Shown piece by piece: positions 1-6,316 of a stretch of DNA of 18,987 nt (positions are counted from its first letter, which is position 1; the number at the start of each line of letters is the position of its first letter). Origin of the DNA: DASZPJ01 sp035550295 (GTDB lineage: Bacteria; Patescibacteriota; Saccharimonadia; Saccharimonadales; UBA4665); assembly GCA_035550295.1 (NCBI GenBank), contig DASZPJ010000033.1, forward strand, positions 1 through 18,987, given 5' to 3'. A program made the translations under genes and the position numbers. The notes under the pieces were generated by a model. It saw only the letters and a program-made list of their open reading frames with translations. It had not been told where the DNA came from and ran no database searches.

Positions 1-41
1 ATCGCGACGGGCATTTCTGGCCAGCAATAGCTAGGCTCACG

Positions 42-64
42 TATAATCAAGCTTAAGTAGGAGG
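42..64 (+). promoter_or_regulatory. purD -10 box and Shine-Dalgarno
   Basis: A perfect TATAAT lies at 42-47 and AGGAGG at 59-64, five bases before the purD ATG at 70. The predicted RNA start near 54 gives a leader of about 16 nt. No convincing -35 box is visible. This is one of the leadered, Shine-Dalgarno-containing genes of the window. Confidence 0.6.
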
Positions 65-69
65 GTTTC

Positions 70-1347
70 ATGGCAAAAGTTTTGGTGATTGGCAGCGGTG
101 GCCGCGAACAAGCTTTGGCTTGGAAGCTGGCTCAATCGGAAAAAGTCGACAAAGTTTACGTGGCGCCCGGCAATGGTGGCAGCCAAGGTATTATCGAAAA
201 TGTCGATATTGGCTTTACGGATGGCCCGGCCTTGCTGGATTTTGCCAAACGTAATGGTATTGAGCTGACAGTTGTAGGACAGGAAGCGGCTTCTGAAGCT
301 GGCGTGGTTGATCTGTTTGAAAAGTCAGGCGTACGCATTTTTGGCCCAAACCAAGCCGCCGCCAAAATCGAAACATCCAAAGCATTTTCCAAAGATCTAA
401 TGGCCAAAACTAAGATCCCAACCGCAGCGTATAAGAACTTTACCGATCCCGCCGAAGCTGCTGCTTACGCCAAGTCCCGGCCCTTGCCAGTGGTCATTAA
501 AGCTGACGGCTTGGCGACGGGCAAAGGCGTCATCATTGCCGAAACTACCGAGCAAATCGACGAGGCTATCAAAGAAATTATGATCGACAAAGCTTTCGGC
601 GCTGCCGGCAACCAGGTTGTCGTCGAAGATTTTTTGAAAGGCCGCGAGGCTTCAATGCACGCGCTTAGCGATGGCCAGCAAGCCGTGCTGTTCCCGCCGT
701 CGCAAGACCACAAACAAGTCAATGACGGCGACGAAGGCCCCAACACCGGCGGTATGGGCGTCATCGCGCCAGTCGACTGGATTACTGATTGGCATATGGG
801 CGAGATCAAAGCCAAAGTTGTAGAACCGGCAATTGCCGGACTGAAAGCCGACGGTGCAACCTTCAAAGGTTTGCTTTACCCGGGCCTAATGATCGACGGG
901 CCGGATGGCAACGACATCAAAGTTTTGGAATTCAATGCCCGCTTTGGTGACCCGGAATGCCAGGTTTATATGCGCTTATTGGACGGTGATTTGTACCAAA
1001 TTTTGAGCGACTGCGCTGACGGCAAACTTGATCCGTCCAGCGTAGGTTGGCGGCCAGGTTTCGCGGTTTGTGTTTGTTTGGTTTCCGGCGGCTACCCCGG
1101 TGATTACCAAAAGGGTTTGCCGATCAGCGGTGTAGAAGAAGCCAGCTCCCAAGATGGGGTCGTAGTTTTTCATGCCGGCACGGCAATCAAAGACGGCCAA
1201 TTAGTTACGGCTGGCGGGCGCGTGCTGAATGTTACTGCGGTCGGCAACTCACTGGATGAAGCTTTGGGCAAAGCCTACGAAGCCATCAAATCCATCCACT
1301 TCGATGGCATGCACTACCGCACCGATATCGGCCACCGCGAAGGCTAG
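70..1347 (+). CDS. purD: Phosphoribosylamine-glycine ligase (GAR synthetase)
   Basis: This enzyme joins glycine to phosphoribosylamine using ATP, the second step of de novo purine synthesis in the cytoplasm. The 425-residue length is normal for PurD. An N-terminal nucleotide-binding-type motif IGSGGREQ lies at 7-14. The ATP-grasp core shows KADGLATGKGV at 144-154 and EDFLKGREAS at 186-195. A glycine-rich stretch around 213-230 includes DEGPNTGGMG, and the metal-binding end of the ATP-grasp fold is EFNARFGDPE at 287-296. The ATG at 70 is fixed by AGGAGG five bases upstream. Two signature positions differ from the usual form: GREH is GREQ, and the GPEAPL loop is GQEAAS (70-75). The gene converges on purE with one base between the stop codons. 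The family assignment is very secure. Confidence 0.97.
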   Translation: MAKVLVIGSGGREQALAWKLAQSEKVDKVYVAPGNGGSQGIIENVDIGFTDGPALLDFAKRNGIELTVVGQEAASEAGVVDLFEKSGVRIFGPNQAAAKIETSKAFSKDLMAKTKIPTAAYKNFTDPAEAAAYAKSRPLPVVIKADGLATGKGVIIAETTEQIDEAIKEIMIDKAFGAAGNQVVVEDFLKGREASMHALSDGQQAVLFPPSQDHKQVNDGDEGPNTGGMGVIAPVDWITDWHMGEIKAKVVEPAIAGLKADGATFKGLLYPGLMIDGPDGNDIKVLEFNARFGDPECQVYMRLLDGDLYQILSDCADGKLDPSSVGWRPGFAVCVCLVSGGYPGDYQKGLPISGVEEASSQDGVVVFHAGTAIKDGQLVTAGGRVLNVTAVGNSLDEALGKAYEAIKSIHFDGMHYRTDIGHREG

Positions 1348-1348
1348 C

Positions 1349-1858
1349 TTAACTTAAAACTGATTCCCAGCCGTCAGTTTGAACGCTGGCGTCTGTTTCT
1401 TTGACAGCGGCGGCTTGCTGGGCAACGAACTCGGCGTATCTGTTGGCGAGTTCTGGATCTGATAAGGCCAGGATTCGGACAGCCAGCAATGCACCGTTTT
1501 TGGCGCCGTTTTCGGGCATGGTGGCCAGCGGAATGCCGGGGGGCATTTTGATATTGCTCCAAAAGGCTTCGTGGCCGTGACTTTCTTTTTTGACCGGGAT
1601 GGCGATAACTGGCAAGGTCGTGCTTGAGGCGGTCATGCCCGGCAAATGGGCTGAACCGCCGGCACCAGCAATGATAACTTTCAGGCCGCGGCCAGCGGCA
1701 GACTTAGCATAATCGATCATTTCATCCGGTGTGCGGTGAGCCGAAACAATCCTGACTTCGTGCGCCACGCCAAATTCTTCCAAGGTTTTAGCGGCGGCGC
1801 CCATGATGTCCATGTCGGAGTCTGATCCCATAATGATGCCAACCTTAGGATTTTCCAT
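1349..1858 (-). CDS. purE: N5-carboxyaminoimidazole ribonucleotide mutase
   Basis: PurE moves the carboxyl group of N5-CAIR to give CAIR, acting after PurK. The protein has 169 residues, normal for class I PurE. It shows GSDSD at 11-15, SAHRTP at 39-44 (carrying the family's catalytic His) and GAGGSAHLPGM at 65-75. The later loop, usually of the form GxDSLxSxxxMP, reads GHEAFWSNIKMP at 95-106, so this is a divergent member. PurK next door indicates the bacterial two-step route rather than a direct AIR carboxylase. The gene lies 17 nt after the purK stop with no Shine-Dalgarno. A TATACT box six bases before the ATG suggests a separate, nearly leaderless start, possibly in addition to read-through from purK. 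Family assignment is secure. Confidence 0.95.
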   Translation of the reverse strand: MENPKVGIIMGSDSDMDIMGAAAKTLEEFGVAHEVRIVSAHRTPDEMIDYAKSAAGRGLKVIIAGAGGSAHLPGMTASSTTLPVIAIPVKKESHGHEAFWSNIKMPPGIPLATMPENGAKNGALLAVRILALSDPELANRYAEFVAQQAAAVKETDASVQTDGWESVLS

Positions 1859-1864
1859 AAGATC

Positions 1865-1870
1865 AGTATA
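1865..1870 (-). promoter_or_regulatory. Possible leaderless -10 box of purE
   Basis: TATACT on the minus strand lies six bases before the purE ATG at 1858, in the purK-purE gap. The gap has no Shine-Dalgarno. No good -35 box is seen, so the call rests on the spacing shared with other genes in the window. Confidence 0.4.
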
Positions 1871-1875
1871 CCGTA

Positions 1876-3003
1876 CTAAACGGTAATTGCCTTTCGGGCG
1901 GCTTCGGCCTTAACTTTTACTGTCTCCAAATCCTCGCCGGTCACAGTCAAATGCCCCATCTTGCGGTCAATTTTGGTCGGCGCTTTGCCGTACATATGAA
2001 CTGTTGCGCCGTGGTCTTTGGCGGTGTCCAAGCCTTCGTTCAAAGTTTCGCCGTCACGTTCGCCAAGGATGTTGACCATAACGGCAGCTGGCGCAACCAA
2101 ACTGGTCGGGCCGAGCGGCAAACCGGTAATTGCCCGGATGTGCTGCTCGAACTGAGAAGTTTCGCAGCCTTCGATGGTGTAATGGCCGCTGTTGTGGACC
2201 CGCGGTGCGATTTCGTTGACGATCACTTGCTCGTCGTCTGTCAAAAACATTTCAATACCGTACACGCCAGCGCCTTCCATGTTTTCGACGACTTGCAGCG
2301 CCAATTTTTTGGCTGTTTCGCGGGCGGAATTATCAATTGGCGCCGGAGCCAAAACTTCGACGCAAATATTGCGTTCCTGGATGGTCTCAACAACTGGATA
2401 AACGGCTGTTTCGCCTGTAGTGCTGCGGGCTACCATCACTGCCAGTTCCTTCACGAACGGCACAAACTTTTCGGCGTACAGCGGTTGGTTTTTGAAAAAC
2501 TCCAGTCCTTTGGCTAAATCTTCTTCGGAACTTATTACCATATTGCCCCGGCCGTCGTAGGCGCCAAAACGGGTCTTTAGTAGCATTTTGCCGCCAAAAT
2601 CTTGCAATGCTTTTTTGGCCGAAGCTTCATTCGTAACTTCTACAAAATCAGCCACCGCGATTCCAGCTTTGTGCAGGAATTGTTTCTGGGCAAACTTGTC
2701 TTGGATCATAGCAATCGTCGCTGGCGCCGGATGGACTGGCTTGCCCAACTCATTAATTTCGGCCAAAAGCTTGGCGTCCACGTGCTCGATCTCGATAGTA
2801 ATAACGTCAACTTTGCTGGCCAGTTCGTGTAACGCCTTTTCGTCGTGCAGTTCAGCCACGATCTGCTCTGCGCCGACCTGTTTGGCTGGACAATTTTCAC
2901 CCGGATCCACCACCGCAACTTTAAAGCCCATTGGCGTGGCGGCCTCTGTCAGCATGCGACCGAGCTGGCCACCGCCGACGATGCCTATAACTTTTGCTGG
3001 CAC
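1876..3003 (-). CDS. purK: N5-carboxyaminoimidazole ribonucleotide synthetase
   Basis: PurK uses ATP and bicarbonate to carboxylate AIR to N5-CAIR, the substrate of PurE. The 375-residue protein has an N-terminal nucleotide-binding-type loop, GGGQLGRM at 10-17. The ATP-grasp core shows DKFAQKQF at 102-109 and KTRFGAYDGRG at 143-153. The signature NEIAPRVHNSGH lies at 263-274, followed by SQFEQHIRAI. All key motifs look intact. The start is GTG at 3003, eight bases after an AGGGAG Shine-Dalgarno at 3012-3017. No in-frame ATG lies between them. purK is the first gene of a purK-purE pair and diverges from purC across a palindromic repeat. I could not identify its promoter. Confidence 0.96.
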   Translation of the reverse strand: MPAKVIGIVGGGQLGRMLTEAATPMGFKVAVVDPGENCPAKQVGAEQIVAELHDEKALHELASKVDVITIEIEHVDAKLLAEINELGKPVHPAPATIAMIQDKFAQKQFLHKAGIAVADFVEVTNEASAKKALQDFGGKMLLKTRFGAYDGRGNMVISSEEDLAKGLEFFKNQPLYAEKFVPFVKELAVMVARSTTGETAVYPVVETIQERNICVEVLAPAPIDNSARETAKKLALQVVENMEGAGVYGIEMFLTDDEQVIVNEIAPRVHNSGHYTIEGCETSQFEQHIRAITGLPLGPTSLVAPAAVMVNILGERDGETLNEGLDTAKDHGATVHMYGKAPTKIDRKMGHLTVTGEDLETVKVKAEAARKAITV

Positions 3004-3016
3004 TACACCGACTCCC

Positions 3017-3094
3017 TGTCATCCTGAGCGAAGTCGAAGGAACCCGTGTCCAAAATTTGGTTGTACGGGATCTCTCGACAAGCTCGAGATGACA
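3017..3094. repeat. 78-bp imperfect palindromic repeat between purK and purC
   Basis: The left arm begins TGTCATCCTGAGCGAAG and the right arm, read on the opposite strand, begins TGTCATCTCGAGCTTG. Both continue through TCGA to a shared CCCGT block, giving arms of about 30 bases. Translated through, it yields peptides of the HPERSRR and SLDKLEMT type. These are known to recur in databases as spurious ORFs over dispersed repeats of many unrelated bacteria. It fills most of the divergent purK-purC spacer and could form a cruciform, or a hairpin in RNA. Mobility and function are unknown. Confidence 0.75.
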
Positions 3095-3122
3095 ATTTGA
3101 AAGCGAAGCCGGTTGTCCCTGT

Positions 3123-3152
3123 TTGCTGCATGCCACCATTTTACCGTACAAT
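3123..3152 (+). promoter_or_regulatory. purC promoter, leaderless type
   Basis: TACAAT at 3147-3152 is followed by seven bases and then the ATG at 3160, so the RNA should start at or beside the start codon. TTGCTG at 3123-3128 is a weak -35 candidate with 18-bp spacing. The promoter lies downstream of the palindromic repeat and excludes the longer upstream reading frame through that repeat. Confidence 0.6.
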
Positions 3153-3159
3153 AGAGGTA

Positions 3160-4122
3160 ATGGGTACACTCGCCATCTCGACGACTGATTTTCAATTTCC
3201 CGGCCAAGTCGGGCTGTACCATGGCAAAGTGCGCGACGTTTACGACCTTGGCGACCAACTTTTGATGATCGCCACCGACCGCATCTCCGCTTTTGACGTC
3301 ATCTTCCCGACTCCAATTCCCTACAAAGGCCAGGTTCTGAACCAGTTGGCCGCCCACTTTTTAAAAGCCACCGAAGACGTTGTGCCAAACTGGCTGCAAG
3401 CGACGCCGGATCCTAACGTTGGCATTGGTATCAAAGCTGATCCTGTAAAAATCGAACTTGTCATCCGCGGTGTGCTCGTCGGCCACGCCTGGCGCGAATA
3501 TTCCGAAGGCAAACGCGAGCTTTGTGGCACGTCGATGCCCGACGGCCTGAAAGAGTTTGATAATTTCCCAGAACCAATCATTACGCCGACCAGTAAAGCC
3601 GCCGAAGGCCACGACGAAGACATTACGAAATCTGAAATTTTGGAGCAAGGTTTGGCGACGGCCGAAGAATGGGAAGAACTAAAAACCCACATGCGAAAAT
3701 TGTTTGCTCGGGGTCAGGAAATGGCCCGAGCCCGCGGACTGGTTTTGGCCGACACCAAGTACGAGTTTGGCCGGTATGACGGCAAGCTGATTCTCATCGA
3801 CGAAATCCATACTCCTGACAGCTCACGATATTTTTACGCCGACAGCTACGATGCCTACACTTCTGGCAAAAGTTCGGACAAGCCAAAGCACCTTTCAAAA
3901 GAATTTTTCCGCGAATGGCTGATCGAACGAGGATTCATGAACCAGCCCGGTCAAACCATGCCCGAATTGACTGACGAGGTCGTGCAAATGGTTTCCGATC
4001 GCTATATTGAACTTTTTGAAACAATGACCGGCGAGAAATTTGTCAAAGCCGAAGACGCCGATCCGCTAGCGCGCATCGAGTCAAACGTGCTTAACTATTT
4101 ACAGAAAGGTGGTGCCTCATGA
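3160..4122 (+). CDS. purC: SAICAR synthetase
   Basis: PurC condenses CAIR with aspartate using ATP to give SAICAR. The 320-residue form resembles the longer single-domain enzymes of the yeast Ade1 type. It has HGKVRDVYDL at 21-30, ATDRISAFDV at 38-47, a VIRGVLVGHAWREY block from 101, PTSKAAEGHDE from 143 and the C-terminal block LIDEIHTPDSSRYFY. The reading frame stays open upstream to 3046, but those 38 codons run through the palindromic repeat. The ATG at 3160 is preferred because family homology begins there and TACAAT lies seven bases before it. The stop overlaps the purB start as ATGA, which implies translational coupling. Assignment is secure. Confidence 0.96.
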   Translation: MGTLAISTTDFQFPGQVGLYHGKVRDVYDLGDQLLMIATDRISAFDVIFPTPIPYKGQVLNQLAAHFLKATEDVVPNWLQATPDPNVGIGIKADPVKIELVIRGVLVGHAWREYSEGKRELCGTSMPDGLKEFDNFPEPIITPTSKAAEGHDEDITKSEILEQGLATAEEWEELKTHMRKLFARGQEMARARGLVLADTKYEFGRYDGKLILIDEIHTPDSSRYFYADSYDAYTSGKSSDKPKHLSKEFFREWLIERGFMNQPGQTMPELTDEVVQMVSDRYIELFETMTGEKFVKAEDADPLARIESNVLNYLQKGGAS

Positions 4123-5513
4123 AACCTATCCAATTGCCGATGGTTGACGCCAGTTCTAACTTTGACGCAATCGACCCGGTCGACGGCCGTTACTACGACA
4201 CCGCGATTGCCTCTTACCTGTCGGAACGCAGCCGCATAGCTTTCCAGGCTTACGTCGAGGGCGCTTTGGCCCAAACTTTGGCCGACTTTGGCGTTTGCAG
4301 CCACGAAATCGCCGACGCCATCAGCGAAGCCGCCACCAAAGTCACCGCCGAAGCCGTTGCTGAAGAAGAAAAAACCACCAAGCACGACGTTAAAGCCGTG
4401 GTGAACGTTATAAAATCGCACCTTAACGACGAGGCCAAGCCATTCGTGCACTTTGGCGCTACCAGTTACGACATCGTCAGCACGGCCATGGCCTTGCAAC
4501 TGCGGACAGCCTGCGACGAGTTGCTGGTTCCCCGCCTGGAAGCTTTGCAAAAAACCCTGCTGGAGTTGACTGACAAATACGCCGACACCGTGCAAGTTGG
4601 CCGTACGCATGGCCAGCACGCCGTGCCGATCACCTTTGGCTTCCTAATGGCGGAATACGCCCAGCGTATTGGCGAAAGTTATAAGTCGATGGCCTTCCTC
4701 AGTACCAAACTCAAGGGTAAATTCTCTGGCGCCACCGGAACATACAACGCGCTGAGCATTTTTGTGGATGATCCGTTTGAGTTCGAAAAGCAAGTGCTGG
4801 CCAAAGTCGGACTCGAGCCATCCGTCTTTAGCAAGCAAATCGTACCAGCCGAAAACATTGTGCGTTTCCTGGACGAAGTTAACGTCTGCGCTAACGTTAT
4901 GGCCAACTTGTCGCACGATATGCGTAACTTGCAGCGCTCTGAGATTGCCGAAGTCCGGGAGAAGTTTGAAGAAGGCCAAACTGGCAGCTCCACGATGGCG
5001 CACAAGCGCAACCCTTGGAATTTTGAGAACGTCATCAGCATGAGCAAGCAAGTCAACGCCCAGCTGCTGAACGCCCAGCTGAACATCGTCAGCGAGCACC
5101 AGCGCGACCTGACCGACTCGGCTTCCGCTCGCTTCTACGGCGTGATGCTCGCCCTCGTCGCCAGCATGGCCAAACGGCTTAATGAAGTTATGAGCAAGCT
5201 AGAAGTCGACGCCGAGCAAATGGAAAAGAACCTCTACCTATCCGGCGGCGCCATCGCAGCTGAACCGCTTTACCTGCTACTAGAGAAATATGGCCACACC
5301 CAGGCACACGAAACTTCCAAGAAAATTGCTCACGAAGCCCAAGCCGCCGGCCGCTCTCTCTACGAAGCCGCCAGCACCGACACTTCCATCGCCGACTACT
5401 TCGCCAAATTTACCGACTCTGAAAAGAAGATCCTTGAAAACCCCGAGAAAAACTACACCGGCCTAGCTGCCCAAAAAGCCCGCCAAATCCACGACTTCTG
5501 GTCAAATCAGTAA
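4119..5513 (+). CDS. purB: Adenylosuccinate lyase
   Basis: PurB splits SAICAR to AICAR plus fumarate, and adenylosuccinate to AMP plus fumarate, so it serves both IMP and AMP synthesis. The 464-residue protein belongs to the fumarase/aspartase superfamily. It shows TKHDVKA at 87-93, HFGATSYD at 111-118, GRTHGQH at 161-167 with the catalytic-type His, and GATGTYNALS near 204. The mobile signature loop reads GSSTMAHKRNP at 289-299, where the family usually has GSSxMPxKxNP, so the first proline is replaced by alanine. The start overlaps the purC stop by four bases, and AAAGGTGG at 4105-4112 is a good Shine-Dalgarno. It is co-transcribed with purC. Assignment is secure. Confidence 0.96.
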   Translation: MKPIQLPMVDASSNFDAIDPVDGRYYDTAIASYLSERSRIAFQAYVEGALAQTLADFGVCSHEIADAISEAATKVTAEAVAEEEKTTKHDVKAVVNVIKSHLNDEAKPFVHFGATSYDIVSTAMALQLRTACDELLVPRLEALQKTLLELTDKYADTVQVGRTHGQHAVPITFGFLMAEYAQRIGESYKSMAFLSTKLKGKFSGATGTYNALSIFVDDPFEFEKQVLAKVGLEPSVFSKQIVPAENIVRFLDEVNVCANVMANLSHDMRNLQRSEIAEVREKFEEGQTGSSTMAHKRNPWNFENVISMSKQVNAQLLNAQLNIVSEHQRDLTDSASARFYGVMLALVASMAKRLNEVMSKLEVDAEQMEKNLYLSGGAIAAEPLYLLLEKYGHTQAHETSKKIAHEAQAAGRSLYEAASTDTSIADYFAKFTDSEKKILENPEKNYTGLAAQKARQIHDFWSNQ

Positions 5514-5527
5514 ACGCCAGTTATATT
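5499..5527 (+). promoter_or_regulatory. Leaderless-type promoter of the 5534 gene
   Basis: TATATT at 5522-5527 sits six bases before the ATG at 5534, with TGGTCA at 5499-5504 as a possible -35 box at 17-bp spacing, inside the 3' end of purB. No Shine-Dalgarno is present. It would uncouple this gene from purCB. Confidence 0.5.
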
Positions 5528-5533
5528 TAGATC

Positions 5534-6316
5534 ATGGAACCCAGCTCTCCACAGCCCCCTCAAGATCAAACAGGTCAAGCGCCAGTTAGTGTGCCCGAAG
5601 CGCAGCCCCCAACTCCACTTGTTCAGCCTTTGCCAGCCCAACCGATTGGAGTCGGAGATTCTATCACATCGCAGGTTCACACCCCGCTGAGTAGCGACCA
5701 GCCTAACGCTGTAAGTCCAATGCCTAATGAAATAAAAAAACCTAAAAAACTCAAGTTTTTGCCAACCGTTATAATATTGATAATTCTTGCAGGGGGCGGT
5801 GTTTTTGCTTTTATGCACTTCTCCAAATCCAATGGACCGGCTCTCTTATGCATACCGCCGTCGAGCTCAAGCGCGGATAAATCAGATGCCGAAAAAGTTT
5901 ACGCTACGTTTGCCCAGGCAATTAAGCAGAAAAATCAAACATGCGTCGACTCTTTGTCGAGCACTTATTTTAAAAAACTTCAGCTTGAAACGTTCGGCAC
6001 GTCAAATTGGATAAATGTATCCAAGAGCGGCTTGGCCTCTGTATCAAGCAATCTTGCAAAGATACCAGTTAGCTTCAATCCGTCGTCGTTTACCAGTTCT
6101 GATTACACAGAAGCTCAATTAATAAGCAGCGGCTCGACTTCAAGCAACGCCGATACGTTAAGTCCACCAACCGGTATCACACTTTCCTACAGTGTTTTAG
6201 ACGCATCATCAAAGCAGAAAATTGATATGGATATTTCATTTGTTAGCGAAAGCGGTAAGGTCGTGGTTGACTACTTCCAGCTTGCCCCTGCGCAACTCAA
6301 AAACTTCAACAACTAG
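5534..6316 (+). CDS. Membrane-anchored extracellular protein, unknown function
   Basis: I do not recognise a family for this 260-residue protein. Residues 1-70 are rich in proline, glutamine and serine and look disordered. A lysine-rich patch (IKKPKKLK, 67-74) precedes one hydrophobic segment at about 75-95, giving a type II topology with the C-terminal part outside the cell. The outer part starts with a serine run and has two cysteines (106 and 137) that could form a disulfide. It also has the KVYATFAQAIKQKN type of helix seen at the start of NTF2-like or DUF4878-like domains, which is only a guess. It has its own leaderless-type promoter and ends on a stop overlapping that of purH. It is not obviously linked to purine synthesis. 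Confidence 0.8.
   Translation: MEPSSPQPPQDQTGQAPVSVPEAQPPTPLVQPLPAQPIGVGDSITSQVHTPLSSDQPNAVSPMPNEIKKPKKLKFLPTVIILIILAGGGVFAFMHFSKSNGPALLCIPPSSSSADKSDAEKVYATFAQAIKQKNQTCVDSLSSTYFKKLQLETFGTSNWINVSKSGLASVSSNLAKIPVSFNPSSFTSSDYTEAQLISSGSTSSNADTLSPPTGITLSYSVLDASSKQKIDMDISFVSESGKVVVDYFQLAPAQLKNFNN

Noticed and set aside
1951..2517. Long open frames opposite purK, purD, purB and purH
   Set aside because: They are antisense shadows with unnatural composition and no ribosome site, over genes with secure family matches.
3046..3159. N-terminal extension of PurC by 38 codons
   Set aside because: It translates the palindromic repeat, has no family homology, and the promoter lies inside it just before ATG 3160.
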